NCBI RefSeq assembly: GCF_000321225.1
Contig: NW_004450477.1
Location: forward strand, 3,032,335-3,096,334
Direction: 5' to 3'
DNA: 64,000 bases
Source of the DNA: Odobenus rosmarus divergens
Taxonomy: Eukaryota > Chordata > Mammalia > Carnivora > Odobenidae
A program made the position numbers and the translations under genes. Under the pieces are notes generated by a model. The model saw only the letters and a program-made list of their open reading frames with translations, made no database searches and was not told the DNA's origin. The stretch's first letter is position 1. The number at the start of each line of letters is the position of its first letter. This document shows, piece by piece, positions 45,432 through 58,740 of the stretch.

Positions 45432-46069
45432 TTAGTAAAGTAATCCTGTTATTAAAACATTCTCCAAGATGTCCACTTTTGGTGGGAAGGGGATTGTTTT
45501 AGATGCTTGTGTGGAGTAACAAGCTGAGTGTCCAGGCGGCTGGGGGATGCAGGGCTGAAGCCTGAGCACAGGGGCCTCAGCTCCCTTAGGACTCAGAGCT
45601 CCTGACGGCAGCCTGCTTCCCTGCCCACGTCACAGTGCTCTCTGCCTGCTTCTCTCCTCCTCCTAAGGTTTTTTCTCCTTTCTCTGCTGCCTCCTTTCTT
45701 TGTATGTTCTTTTCACCCTTTGCTTTTCTGCCCTCTCCATGCCCTGTGGTTTGGGAGCATTCTCAAAAAGTCAAACCAACCCTCATATGGAGAAGCAGTG
45801 AACCTGTTAGGCACAGAGCACATTGGGTTGTTAAAGAGAAAAGAAAAGGAATGCCCAGAAACCAAGTCCCATGAAGGTGATGTGTTAACTGAGGAGGACC
45901 GTAGAGTAAGAGTGTGTGATCTGAGTCTTCATCTGCCTGGTGGCATGCCTGAGTACTAAGCACAGTCCTGACATGTGATACCAAATACACAAGAAGAACA
46001 ATAGCTAAGCAGACCAGACTTAGCAGCACAGGATAGATTTGGGGTAATATAAATATTTTATTTACCATT

Positions 46070-46545
46070 ATAATAATGTAATTTATTAAGTCAGATGGAA
46101 AATATATCTATATTCCACTTTTTAAAATAGATGGCCAGTTTTTAATTTTTTCTATACATAGCTTTTGATCTTTGAGAATATTTTTATACAGTTGTAATCT
46201 AACTTGGTATGAATATTATTTTCTGATGTTTTACTTCAGCCTGTATATAAACATGTTCCCTACTCTCATGTACAGAATTGGCAATCATTTTTAATGGTTT
46301 TATAATATTCCATTGATAAATAATAGATCACACTTTTCAGCCATTCTTGCGTCGTTACCTACTTGGGTAATTTCCAGCTTTTCCACTATGATCTTAATAA
46401 TGTTCCAGCGACTATCACCATGCATGACATTTTCAGTATGTAAGTAACCATAAGGTTATGTTAGCTTCCCAAAAGTAGGCTTACTTCTGTGAAAAGATAT
46501 TCACATTTGATGTTAACTTGCTTCCCAGAATGGTTCCCATGCTGA
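46070..46545 (-). mobile_element. Old L1 fragment, antisense
   Basis: TAATATTCCATTGATAAATA at 46303 and TCCCAGAATGGTTCCCATGC at 46525 match antisense L1 order, with strong decay. Confidence 0.6.
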
Positions 46546-47552
46546 TTTCTGTTGATGGGAGCTTGGACTGGATTCACTGTGTGCAGGAAGGTCCTTGAGC
46601 CCTTATATCATAGTGACCCATGGGATCCCACACACCCAAATACAGTGTCCCCAACCGGTTTAGGGAAAGGAGTCAGCCCTGCCTTGTGGCTGAGTTGGTT
46701 GAGAGGCAGAGCTCTTTGAATCTCATTGTTTGTAACTAATCATGAGTGTCTGCTCGCAACTCCCCTTCCTCCGCCACAAGGGCTTCAGGGGATTATTTGT
46801 TTTCTGGGAAAACACTGAGCGATACTAGCTAAATGCAAACTGCTAAAGGACAGCTATTCGGAAAAACAGAAAGAAAGCTCTAGAACTTTACAAATCCTGA
46901 AACTTGTGACAGATGACTGGGAAATGATAAAGGATCATTTAGACCCAGTGACTGTACTCTTGGTTCAAAAGAAATATTGGTTGAAAACGTGAATACCTGT
47001 ACCTCTGGTCAGCAGATCAGTCCAGAAGTTCTGAGGACATTTTCTCTTTGGTCATCGGGCATGTGATAAGATGACATTTAATGAATGGCATTGATTTGGA
47101 AATACCTAAAGCAGAATTTTTAAAAAGACATTTGTTTAGCTTATCATTTGGTATTTTCTACAGATCTTTGATGGATTTAACATTAGTTGTAGCACCATGA
47201 GAGGCATGAAGAATCTTCATATTTTCAAATGAAAATAATTTGGACTTTTTGTTAGCAAAGAATTTTAACATACATTTAACAAGGAAATATGAGCGTTTTA
47301 CTTCAACCCTTTGTCATAAATCCTGCTGCCTAACAGTGTTGGCCTTGAGAAAGCTCTCTAAATGAGAAGTAATCCAAACAAAGTGGTTAGTAAATCTCTT
47401 TAAGTTAGGATAATCACTAACGGTATTAGCATTTCCAAGCCTGATTTTCTTGCAAAAATTAAGATAGTTTGCTAAATGTTATTCATTTACTGACTTGTAC
47501 TCATCTCTGTCCTTCCACCCTCTTCCCCACCTTAAACTTCTGCACTGCTTAG

Positions 47553-47660
47553 ATACAACAGCCTTGGCAACACCTCTTATCACTTAAGACCTTCTGGATC
47601 TGCTGTGCCCGCCACCCCCACGCCATCTCTCTCACCCCCACAGGAGGCCAGGCTGGAAAG
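47553..47660 (+). CDS. FHOD3: FHOD3 exon D (constitutive internal exon)
   Basis: A 108-base exon, phase 2 at both ends. Its first base completes Arg (after exon C or B) or Lys (after exon A). The acceptor is CTGCACTGCTTAG and the donor AAAG|GTAAGT is a perfect consensus, in contrast to the two cassette exons. It encodes YNSLGNTSYHLRPSGS, then VPATPTPSLSPPQEARLER. The S/T-P-rich part and the SPPQEARLER end match what I recall of human FHOD3 just before the coiled-coil region. My recollection of the human exon has a few more serines, so the carnivoran copy may differ by two residues (unverified). In non-muscle transcripts exon A joins D directly, giving GEHCEK-YNSLG. Probably human exon 13. The next exon (SSPSGLL region) is not found in the window. 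Confidence 0.92.
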
Positions 47661-50600
47661 GTAAGTTTTATAAGAAGCATGCTGAGCGCTTCACTGTCCT
47701 CCAGGGAAGGAAATCAGTTTAAGAGTGACTAAAGGAAAAGTATAAATAAAAAGCATAATCTGAGGTATTTTCCTTTACATTATGTAGTCCAGACGCAAGA
47801 ATATCTTCTCTTTGATACTATCTACAAAGTAAATATTATATTAGAGGTAATATTTGTTACTATTGTCTCATCTCCTTATAAACTTTCCATAGAAAGTATA
47901 AAAATTTGTTCCCAAATACATAAATGTGAATGCTTTGATTGACCTATGAAAAACCAGTCTAGATTTTGTGTAAGGTCTGCATTTTGTCCTATAAACATCA
48001 GTTTTTACCTTTGAATGATTAATTCCATATAAATCAGGGGGTAGCGGGCCCATTAAGGTCAATACCCTAATGTAATTAATCCAGGACCTACCAGAAGAGA
48101 AAAGAATTGCACGGGTCCATGGAAGGAATGTAACTTGGCAAGAGTATTAGACCACTAGAAATTAACTAATTATTACTTCTGGAAACCAGTGATTGCACAA
48201 GGATGTGTTTACAAGGAAAAGGTAAGACCTGTAATTTTAGAACAATTAAAAACAGTTACCCTTATATGGCAAGAGTGCTGAGTTAGAGAAGACTGGCCAG
48301 GTTTCCAACATAATCACTGGGAAGTTATTTAATCCCTGAAGGTGAAATACCACTTATGCCAACTCTTACCTTAGAGGGTGGTTTTGATGAGCCAATGAAA
48401 AGGTACCCATGAAAGCACTGTGTGAACCCCACCATGTGGGTCCAGTGCGAAGTGACAATATGTCATAAGATAGAACATCCAGTGGCTCATGATCTATCAG
48501 AAATCTAGACCGGAGCAATTCACAGAGATCATTTGCCTCAAATCACGAATGTAAAACAAACTCAACCTGTATTCCATACTTTGATCATCTTCTGCATATT
48601 CTGAAGTGTGTTTTGTCGAGCATGGCTGGTGATTCGAGGTTTGGCTGAGATGGAGAGCAGGCGAGACCTTACAGCCCCAGGAAGAGGGGCTGTCCAATAA
48701 GCTTTATCTCACCACCCATCACATTAATCTCCAAGGGGCATATAAGCTCCATGTTATCAAAATCTCAGGTTCCACAGCCCAGCATGGCTCTGGGCTGGGC
48801 ATATTTGGGTGTAGTTAGGTTTTGGCAGTAAGATAGTAAGTTGATTTCCTTGAAGACTCTGTCCTTCACCCTAGGGTACCTCTTCTTGGGATCAGCTGAG
48901 ATCACTTCTGGTCCCACAGAGGTCACCAGTGAAGAGGATCCTTGTCTTAAGGGATGTGAGATCTGGGGGCCAAAGTAAGGAATATTAGAGTCTTACTGAT
49001 ATTACATCTCACATCTTGTACCTGCTAGGTGGACAGCAACTTGGGGACAAGAAGCAGGTCCCATTCATTGCTGTGTGCCCCATAGTACCCGAGGCCTGGC
49101 TTTGGCAGCACTGGCAGTAAACACTAGTTGAAGGATCAGGTGAATTACCCACTTATTGGTTATTACCCACACCCACAGTGTGGAGGTCCCTGAAGGTGAC
49201 AAGTTATAAGGATGGGAAGTGTGCTGGTTTCCAAAGCCCTGGGCTTTGTGGGAAATTGCCCCTAGGTCCTAAAGAGGAAGCCCCAGCCTCTGCCTCCTTC
49301 TCATCCGCTGGAAGCCCAGTTCCAGGTTTGAGCTGTGGAGCCCTCTGGAAAGACTCCTGCTCTTGTCTCCTTCCCTGCTCCATCTGGCTGAGTGTCTCTT
49401 GGGGCCCGGGGTGGGGTGGGGATGAAGATTAAAAGAGGAAGGGTGGGGCTGGATCTTAGGGTGTCTGGGGAGGAGGCTAGTCTTCATCCTGAGACCTGAG
49501 GAGCTGTTAGGCTTTTGAAGCAGCTGGTGAAGTGCTCTAACACATCCATAAATGGAGTCAGTGGGTTGAGGCCACAGGGACAGGGGCTGCCAGAAGCTGC
49601 ATCTGAGTCCGAGAGAGTTGACCATGCCCAGGAAGGGCAGTGGCCGTGGGGCTTGAGAGGAGCAATGGGTTTGGGCAGACTTGGAGGAGGGTGGGAGCAG
49701 GCGTAGCAGAATGAGTGAGGGTTCAGGCTTGCTCGAACATGAGGGTGTTAGAAACTAGGAACTGAGACAGAAGTTACTGGAAGAGAAGCAAATTGAAGGT
49801 GGAGATGTTCAGCCTGGGGCATGCAAGGCACGAGGAGTCTGTGTGACACCCAGAGAGATGCTGGGGGGCCCCAGGGAGGTGGACTCAGTGGTCCTTGGCT
49901 TGAAGAAGGTACTGGCATGAAATCCCTCCAGGCAGCCTGCTGAGACCTGGTGACCAGAGAAACCAGTAATGGAGGCCTTTCCTCTCCCAAGTGGTCTTTT
50001 CTCTCTTACAGCGTTCTCTGCCACAGAAAGTTCTTTACCTGCACCATCTACTCTATCCACTAGCAAGTAAAGCTTCAGAGGGTTTATTACTTCCTTTACA
50101 TTTGCATGGTTTTTTTTTTTTTTTTCAACTATCACTGTCTATGGCTTTGCAAAACCATATGATGAATCATTTGAAACATCAGATGTGCTGTTTCATTAAG
50201 ACCAGCAAGGCCCCAGGCCTGGCTGTGCCACCACGTTTTACTCTTACTTTGCTGGCTTATATCGGTGACTGTAAAAAAAAGAAAAATAAGGAGGGCCCCC
50301 ACTCCAATTCATATTTGTATACCATCACCCAAATGTACAATGTCAGTTGTATGTATTATATAGTTTAATGCAGCTTAATTTTTTTCTTTTTCATTTTTGA
50401 CTGCTGGATTATTTGGATGTCACTCATAATCTGTGTTCACATTTATGACCATTTCCTGCCCTATTAAGGTATATGATTGTTTTTACTGAGGTAGATACTT
50501 TAGTAGAATTTGTAAGGTTATTGAGATGTTTTATATACCCATAATTATTGAAACCAAAGCGAAAAACTCAGGAAAAATGTTGAAGTATTATGAACAATAG

Positions 50601-52055
50601 TTGGATTTTTGCAGTGAGAAACCACATCTTCTGTTGACACACTCCTGACGAATAAACAGCTTGTCAGGGTCCTGTGCAGTACTGGAAAGATCTAGAACTC
50701 TATTCCCTTGATTTGGAAATAAGACTCCTTTCCCTGAAGTCCTAGGAGAATCAGGCCAACTAAAACACCCCTTCAGGCAGGTCGGGCCACTTAGAACAGG
50801 CCCAAATACCACCAGGCATCATTGTGAGCTTAGAGTTTTCCATATTTTTCCCAAGCATATTAGTATATTGGACATTAATCAAATTTGGAATGATAAATTG
50901 ACCTAGAAAGGAAGAACTGAAGAAACAATATACAGAGTTAAGTCAAGGCAAGGGTATTAAAATGAATCCATCTCCACATCTCCTATTATAGCTTCATTTA
51001 TAGGACTCTCTTTCAGAAACAGTGTAACATTAATTTACATGAAATTGGAAGTTGAGTTGTGCCAAAACAAAAGAAAATAAGAAAACCAGAACTATTTGCG
51101 AAGGCCCTCAGGGATGGATACAAGATGCAACTGTTTAAGGAAAGCAGACTTTCTAAATGCTTCAATTTTGAAAATGTGCTTTTTGAATGGAAACGTTCTA
51201 AATATTTTTAGAAGAAAAAATTGCAAGAATATTTGAACCATTCATGTTGAGTATTCAAATGAGACAAACAAGCAAACAATAATTACGCCACAGCAAATGT
51301 GTCTGGGAAGGTGGGAAGGGCAGAGCGCATTCTCTTTCCATCCCTGCAGTGACATCTCCATCTTGTGGGCCTTTTCAGAAATGGCGGCCAGGCGCTTGTT
51401 TGGTGTGGTGACTGCAGTTACTGGGTGATTGTGAGGGGGTCGGAAGTCTAGTGCCTGTGGCTGAAGGTACTTTGAGGCCATCAGTCTTGGCACTGGGCCT
51501 GGGGAGTACGCTGATAATGAGGCCCAGCTTATACCACGAAAGGAGGCATTAGGTGAACACACTGAGTGCTCAGTGGGAGCACACTGGAAGAACCCCAGGC
51601 CTAGATTTCAGGGGATCAGGGAGGACTTCTTTGAACCCCCATTGAGCTGAAACCTGAAGGATCAGTATGTGCCTTAAGCAATGATTGTGTTCTCTCTTCC
51701 AGTTACAACAGTACCATTGGTTACTAGAAATGACAATCACCTGCCTGTTTTGTAGATTCCTATCAAGAGCCTTTAGAAAAGTTTGGGAATTGTCTGCCCC
51801 GTATAGTTGTCCCAGCAGAGTTTTTCCTAATTCCTGGATGACAGTAAACCCACATATAAGTAATAGCACCTCCATTAAGAGTAATAATGGATAATAAGGG
51901 ATGAGTAAAGGATGCAACTTTAAATTTTAGTTTTATATGGGCTTTACATGTACACCACATAGCATTAAAAGGTGTGAAGGGCTGTTCAGTGAAAGTGAAG
52001 CCCTCTCCCCAGAAGCGGCTACTCCTGGCAGTTTCTTAGCTATGCTTCCAGAGAT

Positions 52056-52082
52056 GAGCTCGCTTCGGCAGCACATATGCTT
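52056..52082 (+). pseudogene. U6 snRNA 5' fragment (about 26 nt) with target-site duplication
   Basis: GCTCGCTTCGGCAGCACATAT is the 5' stem-loop end of U6 snRNA, the catalytic spliceosomal RNA. One or two bases differ from U6 over about 26 positions. The rest of U6 is absent. The fragment is bounded by TGCTTCCAGAGAT at 52043-52055 and 52083-52095, a perfect 13-bp target-site duplication. There is no U6 promoter context, so this is a retroposed fragment and not a gene. Confidence 0.8.
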
Positions 52083-52109
52083 TGCTTCCAGAGATATTTG
52101 ATATTCACA

Positions 52110-53245
52110 GAAGCGTAGACATGTTTAATAATCTTTACACAAATAGTAATACACTGTACAAACTGTTCTGCATTCTGCTTTTTCACTTTAAAAATGTACC
52201 ACAGTACTTATAATTGTTGCATTCTTTTTAATGACTGCATCCTACTTTTCTGTATTCATATATCCAATTCCATATTGCTGGGCCCCAGTGTTTTGCTGTG
52301 ACCAGTGACACTGCAGTATAATTTGTACCCAAGTGTCATGTTGCATATGTGTGGTTATCCATAGGGTAAGTTCCTAGAAATAGATTTGGTAAGTCGGTTG
52401 TTGATGCATTTTAAATTTTATCAAATTGCTCTTCATGAAGATTGTACCTGTTTTGATTGTCAACCATAGTGTGTGACAGAGCTTGTTTGCCCGTCCCCCT
52501 GCAAAAGGACCATTCAACTTCTCAACCTTTGCTTACCTGGTAGTGAAGAGTTATATGTCAGTAAAAATTTAAATTTGTGCTTCTCTTACCATGAGTGTGA
52601 TTGAGTGTGTTTTCATATGTCCACAAGCCTTTAATATTTCCTTTTCTGGGAATGTTTGGTTCATGGTCACTGAGTTCTTACCCAAGTGTAGGGGTTATTT
52701 ATGGACTGTGATAAGAACAGCAATTATTTTCCTCAATCATTGGTCTTTTTACTTCATTTCTGGTATTTTTGCTGTGCAGAAAAATTTAAATTTTATGAGT
52801 TAAAAGTATTAATCTTTTTTGTCTTCTGGTTTTGTGTTCCTCATGAGGCAAACCTTTTCTCCCATGCTTGCTTCCAGAATTTCGAGCTACAATTTTCACA
52901 TTGAAATATTTTATCTATCTGGAAGTTATTTTGGCACATACCATGAGGCAGAGATCCACCTTAAATGTTTTCACTTGTTTGCATACCATTTAGTGAATAA
53001 TCCGTCATTTCCCTACCAATTTGTCATACACCGACAGGAACACATTCAAGCATGGGTCTGTGTTCAAACTGTTCCCTTAGGAGTATCTCCCATCTCCTGC
53101 CTTCTCTGAGGCTGTCAGGAGCTCTCCTTCCTCCCAGTTCTTGGCTTTACCATTCAGTCAGTTGTCTTTGGAGTAGGACTGTATCATGGGCTACCTTGAA
53201 ACGGTCCCATTATTTTTGTCATCTGCTATTGTGAGTTTTTTTTAT
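52110..53245 (-). mobile_element. Old L1 fragment, antisense
   Basis: Long antisense L1 text: TAAGTTCCTAGAAATAGATT at 52370, GAGTGTGATTGAGTGTG at 52594, and AGATCCACCTTAAATG at 52952. Open frames here read as antisense L1 and are not genes. Confidence 0.75.
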
Positions 53246-53919
53246 AGTGATTGACATATGGAATAGAGAACGAGGGGTATTTGGGGAGCCTGCGACAGAG
53301 CAGCAAGGACTAGGAGAATGGGAGCCTGCTGTGTTGAGCAGTGACTTCTCCCAAGTTAAGTTCCCCCTTGTGGGATCTCACTTCCTGTGACCCCCTTCAA
53401 CACCTGTCTCCACCACTGGTGTGGTAATTTCTTCCTCAGAATGAAGATGTCTGTTTCCATGCATTTTCTGCGTGTTTTCAGGTACTTTAGCTCTTGTATT
53501 TATTACCTGCCGGGCAGACCTTTTGACTGTTGTCCTGAGTGTAACTTGCTGATACCTCTGTCTTCCTCATCCTGATTTCCTCCTCCCCGTGGGCTTTCTG
53601 TTCAGCATGGATCTGCATGCTTGTGTCCTCTTGTTCTGGTCAGCTTTGGCTTTTGTCATGTCTTGCCTCTTCACTAGTACCTGCATGTGCCCTGAGGTTT
53701 TACGTGTTTGGTCTTCAAACCACTGCCTTCTCCAAATATATGATTCATGTGTTTTTCTGGATCTCAAATACTTGCTGGCTATGTTCCACCCCTTGATCTA
53801 TATGGTACTTTGTTAAAAATTGTGTTAGTGGAGTCAAGAGCCCCACTGTCCATTGGGGCCTTAGTTAAAGGTTTTTTTTTTTTCTTTAATTTTAAATTTA
53901 AATTGGTCGAAGTAGAATT

Positions 53920-54096
53920 CTTTAAAAGATTTTATTTGTCAGAAAGAGAGAACATAACCAGGGGGAGCTGCAGGCAGAGGGAGAAGCAGGCTCCCCGCTG
54001 AGCAGGGAGCCTGATGCAGGGCTCAATCCCAGGACCCTGGGATCATGACCTGAGCCCAAGGCAGACACTTAAGCAACCGAGCCACCCAGGCACCCC
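53920..54096 (-). mobile_element. Can-SINE, antisense
   Basis: AAAAGATTTTATTTGTCAG start, GACCCTGGGATCATGACCTG centre and GAGCCACCCAGGCACCCC end. Flanked by GTCGAAGTAGA (53906) and GTCAAAGTAGA (54097), a target-site duplication with one mismatch. Confidence 0.94.
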
Positions 54097-54689
54097 GTCA
54101 AAGTAGATTTAAAAAAAATAAATAAACCTTGAACATCACTGAGAAAATCCTGAATAGTATATAAAATAGGATAAAAGGCATTGCCTTACTATGTGATCCA
54201 CAATTAATGGCACCCAGTCCATAACTGCCAGTAGGAAATAAAAGGTACCAATGTAGACTGAGTCCCTACCATTCAAAGAAGTTGTGTTCTCCTTTTACCA
54301 TGTAGACTTCCTTCTCACCTGCCGCTAATTCCTGATCCCAGTCTTGTTACACTGAGTTCCTGTAAGGCTCAGTGTGGTCCTGATTAATCGACTGTGTTAC
54401 ACCCAAAGCACAGGAGGGGAGAAGCGCCGGTGCGTTGGCCAAGTGAGTTTGCGGTAGGTCTGGCTCCCTTATGGCAGCTTCATGAGGAGACTCCGGATGT
54501 TGGGGGACCATCAGCCCTCTGTCCTGCAGGAGGACTCCGAATCCTAAATAGACTTTAGAGACTCTTTCTCCCTCGTGTGTTTTGGAGCCGACTCCTCACC
54601 ATTCCTACTACCAGAGATTTAGTTCAAGATCTATGTCATGCCTGGACTAGCTATTGAGTGATCAGTGTCCTTCTGAAATGTAGATCTGA

Positions 54690-55060
54690 GCCGGTGACTT
54701 TTCCTGCTTAGAAACTTCGAATGACTCCCACTGCCTATCAGTGAAGCCCAGCCTGATTAACATCACCAATAGGATCTCTCACGTTTGGGTCCTGCATGCA
54801 CCTCCCAGCTTCATCAGCCATCATGTCCCCCATCCTCACTGTACTTTAACCCCATGGAGATGCCATGAGCATACCAGGCTCCCGTGAGGCCCCTTCCTTC
54901 AAATTTGCTCTGTTCTTTGACTAGCCTCTCCTTTATTCATTCACTTGATTCCTTCTTGGCCTCCAAAAGCCATGTAGATGACATCTGTCCTATAAAACTC
55001 CTCTGACTTCCTCAGACAGAATGAACTGTAACGTCTTTGTGGATTCACATACCTCTATTT
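54690..55060 (+). mobile_element. L2 fragment, sense
   Basis: AATGACTCCCACTGCCTATC, AGCCCAGCCTGATTAACATC and AACTCCTCTGACTTCCTCAG follow sense L2 order. Confidence 0.65.
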
Positions 55061-56204
55061 TTCAGCTCTCGGCCCTTCGAATCATTATGCGTTTACCCTT
55101 TTGTTTAAAAAATGGGGTTCACAAATCTGCAGTGGTCTGTGGTAGTGGACTTGGGTCCCACAAAGTCATGGGATCAAGATGGTTAACTTTCCTAGACTGG
55201 CCATTTTATTATAAGATTTGGGGGAAATCATTAAGACAAGCAGGATGATGTGCTATAGGATCCATGTTCACATGACTTCTAAAGAGACCGTTTTTCTTTT
55301 TGCAAGGCAAAAAGCACTCTGTGCTGATCTCGCGTTCCTTGCCTTCTCCTGTAGGACAACTGCTTCTTCTTCGCTGCTGTTGGGCAGAGCCATTTCTGTG
55401 TCTCCCACGTGAGAGTCCCCAGCCTCCTGTTCGCTGCCCTGCCCCAAACCTCTTTGTCAAATAAACAGGCGCACAGATGCCTGGCCAGGTTTAATCTCTC
55501 AGAATCCTGTTTTCTTCCTTTGGAAAGTGGGATTAGAATAGATTTTTTTTAATTACACAGCTCTCTCATCCTTGTTTCTATAAAAGGTAAACATAGCAAC
55601 CTTCAAGGATACGTATCATAATTCTGTTGGGAAGTGAGAACAGTGTGTAACACTTAGAGTTAGGTGAGATCTCTGACAAGGAAATGCAAATACCACTCCT
55701 CAGAAGAGCCGTGCCCACAGAGCAGCAGACAGCTGCCCCGTGCTGTGCACTGAGTCCCTGTGCCATCCCCTTCTGTGCACCTGCTCCTAGTGGGTCAGCC
55801 CCTGATGACCTGGTTTCTGGTTCTCATTGGCCACCGTGGTTTTACACCAGCGTTGTACAAAAATTACAGAGTGAAAAAGGGTAAGAATGAGGGAGAGATT
55901 GCTCACTCTGAAAATGTCCTCCTGGGTCCCTTGTCCCATTTCCCCCCACTGCTTCCCACAAACCCCAGCCATAAGTAAATAAGCTTTATTATTAGAATGG
56001 GAGAGACTGAGTTTCTTCCTGGGTTGATTTGAGAAAGAGTATGTGTGTGTAGACAGATAGCAAGATATATAGATAGACCCTCCCCCCACCCTTTCTCACT
56101 CTCTAATCTTTGTACGGTGCCAGTACAAAACCAAAGTAGCCAGTGACAACCGGAGACCTAGCCGCTGGGGGCTGCACATGCTCATACACACGTATAATGA
56201 CCCT

Positions 56205-56450
56205 TCTATTTCATTCAGTAAGTATTTATTCAGTGCTCATGATGTGCCCCCCTATGCCGGCATGGGAATCCAGCATTGATTTAATCAGAACCTGCTCCTG
56301 GCTTCACTGGGCTCACACTCTAGTGGCAGAAACAGATGATAAGCAAACCATCAGCAAATAGAGAGTTTCCATCGCAGTAAATTTTGTGAAGAAAATGAAA
56401 TTTCATAGAAGAGCTTAGAGGCCATCAAAGTGGAGAGCCTAGCATAGGTG
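56205..56450 (-). mobile_element. L2 3' relic, antisense
   Basis: CATTCAGTAAGTATTTATTC and AGTGCTCATGATGTGCCC resemble reverse-complement L2 3' end, with TGGGCTCACACTCTAGTGGC further on. Confidence 0.7.
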
Positions 56451-57564
56451 CTCAGTCCTCGTGAGGGGCACCTTTGGTAAGAGGTCTGGGAAACTGACTC
56501 ACCAGCGTAAGACCTGCTTGCATTTTATCCCTAGGCTTGCCAGCTCTCATGATGAGGCGAGCAAGCCCATTTAAATGAGGAAAATTAAAAAAAAAAAAAA
56601 AATGAGTCCACATCTGTCTTCAAAACAGATCCTGAGCTGGAGAACTATGTTTGGAAGAGATTTGGTGTTTAGAGAAGGGGTAGGCATGCGTGGGAGGTAT
56701 AAGTTGGCCTGGAGAGGAGAGGAAGATAGAAGATGGGGAGGAGGGACCTCTGTCTGGGCCCACAAGGCCAGGGAGCCATGATGCAAGAGGTTCTGGTGGC
56801 TATCCATGTTTTGGAAGCTGCAAGAAGAGTTTAATTATGAAGCCACATTGGGTTGGTCCTGGAGCTGTGACGGGAAGACTGGCCTCCCGGCTGGCGGACT
56901 CATTTGATCTTGGACAGGAGGGCGGAAAGTAAGAACGAACTGGCAAGAACTGCTATGAGCCTGGGGTCAGGGCCTGAAGAAGGGGCCAGAGGACAGGTCG
57001 AGGCCTGACGCCAGCTAGGCCTGGAGGAACGGCCTCATGGCCTGCCGGTGAGTGAGCACAGTCACGTGAGGCTGCACATGAGGCCAGTCTCCATGGCATG
57101 CTGCACGAGCTCTTCTCTTCCCCCCTGTGTCTGGGAAGCTCAGACCTGCTGAAGCAGCGTGGCACAGGCTCTAGAAGGGAAAGCAAAAGGAAGCCTTAAA
57201 CCCATGTCCCCGTCTTTGATAGCAGAGGTCTCTGGGATTGTAGCAGTGATGATGGAGAAAGGTTGCCTGTTTCTTGGCGCTGCCTCTGGGGTTTGCTCAT
57301 TTCAGCTTGAGAGCTGAGATGTAGCCCCGAAGTATGAAAGAAGATTCAGACATTTCCTCACTTCAGGGCAAGCAGACGCCTTTTATAGCGAGGCATCACC
57401 CAGAGTTATCTCTTCTCCTGTGATCCTTAGATCGGGTGACCCCCAACTTCACAGCCAGGCTGTGAGGACAACCTCACTGTTGCGCATTGTCAAATTGCCA
57501 TTTTATTACTATTCTTTGACCTCTGTATCTTCATATTAAATTATCTACTTGTGAATTAAGTGAT

Positions 57565-57766
57565 TTCTTTTTTTTTTTTTTAAGATTTTATTTATTTATT
57601 TGACAGAGAGAGTGAGAGAACACAAGCAGGGGGAGCAGGAGAAGGAGAGGGAGAAGCAGACTTTCCACTGAGCAAGGAACCCGGTGCGGGGCTCGATCCC
57701 AGGACCCTGGGATCATGACCTGAGCCGAAAGCAGACGCTTAACCGTCTGAGCCACCCAGGCGCCCC
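57565..57766 (-). mobile_element. Can-SINE, antisense, well preserved
   Basis: T-run with AAGATTTTATTTATTTATTT, TGGGATCATGACCTGAGCCG and GAGCCACCCAGGCGCCCC. Perfect 9-bp target-site duplication TTAAGTGAT at 57556-57564 and 57767-57775. Among the least diverged SINEs here, so probably young. Confidence 0.95.
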
Positions 57767-57919
57767 TTAAGTGATCATTTCAAACATCAGATAATTTGTG
57801 ACCTTAGTTTGACGTCTGTGACTGTATCACCAGGGATCATTTTTTTTAAATAAAAAATGTTGAAGATCTGCTTTACAAATAAGACTTTTACTTAACTCCA
57901 ACTTACCAAAAAGAAGTGT

Positions 57920-58540
57920 GTGTATTTAAATAGCTTATGCAGTATAATTGACATAAAAAATTGAGCAGAAGTGTGGACGTACATATGTGTGGGTGAAACA
58001 GTGCCGGCAGATCTCCGTCAGCCCAGACACTGTCTCATGCCCTTCTGTGCTTATAGCTGCCGCTCCCCATCCCAAGCAACCACGGGTCTGCTTTCTGTCA
58101 TTATAGATTAGTTTACATTTTTTAGAGTTTTATATAAATGTAATCACACTGTGTGGACTCTTAGGGAGGGGCTGACGTGTTTCAATTAACATAACCGTTT
58201 TAAAATCCAGTCATTGTGTTGTACGTTTAAAGACTTCATTCCTTTTTATTGCTGACTAGTACTCCGTTGTAGAAATAGACCACAGTTTATCTGTGGACCT
58301 GTCGATGGACATTTGAGTTGTTTCCAAACTTTGGCTATGAGCATTTGTTTGCAAGTCTTGGTATGGGAATGTGCTTTCATTTCTCTTGGTGAAATACCTA
58401 GAAATGAAATAGCTGAGTCATATGGTAGGTGCATGTTTAGCTTTTTAAGAAATTGCCAAGCTGTATTCCAAAATGGTTGTACACCGGAGTACTGCTGGCC
58501 TCATAAAATGAGATGAAATGTATTCCTTCCTCTTGAACTT
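57920..58540 (-). mobile_element. Old L1 fragment, antisense
   Basis: TGGACATTTGAGTTGTTTCC at 58306 and TGGTGAAATACCTAGAAATG at 58388 are antisense L1 landmarks. The minus frame at 58246-58434 reads as a degraded ORF2 C-terminus (KVWKQLKCPS). Confidence 0.8.
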
Positions 58541-58589
58541 TCTCTAAGACATTGGTCAACACTGGGGGTCTGGCCTATCGGACTTGTTT

Positions 58590-58740
58590 ATATGCCCAGC
58601 TCTGCTGTATCCCAAATGGGACTCCTCTGGCCTCCGTTTCCTCATCTATAAAGGCGACAATAATGGAACTTCGTGCAAGAGGTCGTAGGGTTTAAAGAAT
58701 CATTTCACATAAAATAATTGCCACACGGTATTATTGTCTC
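58590..58740 (+). mobile_element. MIR relic, sense
   Basis: GGCCTCCGTTTCCTCATCTA and TAAAGGCGACAATAATGG match the MIR core in sense. Confidence 0.75.

Larger units (their letters stand above)
42000..47552 (+). other. FHOD3: FHOD3 intron between exons C and D
   Basis: A 5.55-kb intron. The first 880 bases carry no transposon and include ACTAAC and TGCATG motifs. A MIR relic at 42.9 kb, nested SINEs at 43.4-43.9 kb, two diverged copies of a 128-base segment at 44.1 and 45.3 kb, and an antisense L1 piece at 46.1 kb follow. From 46.55 to 47.55 kb I see unique AT-rich sequence only. Confidence 0.85.
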
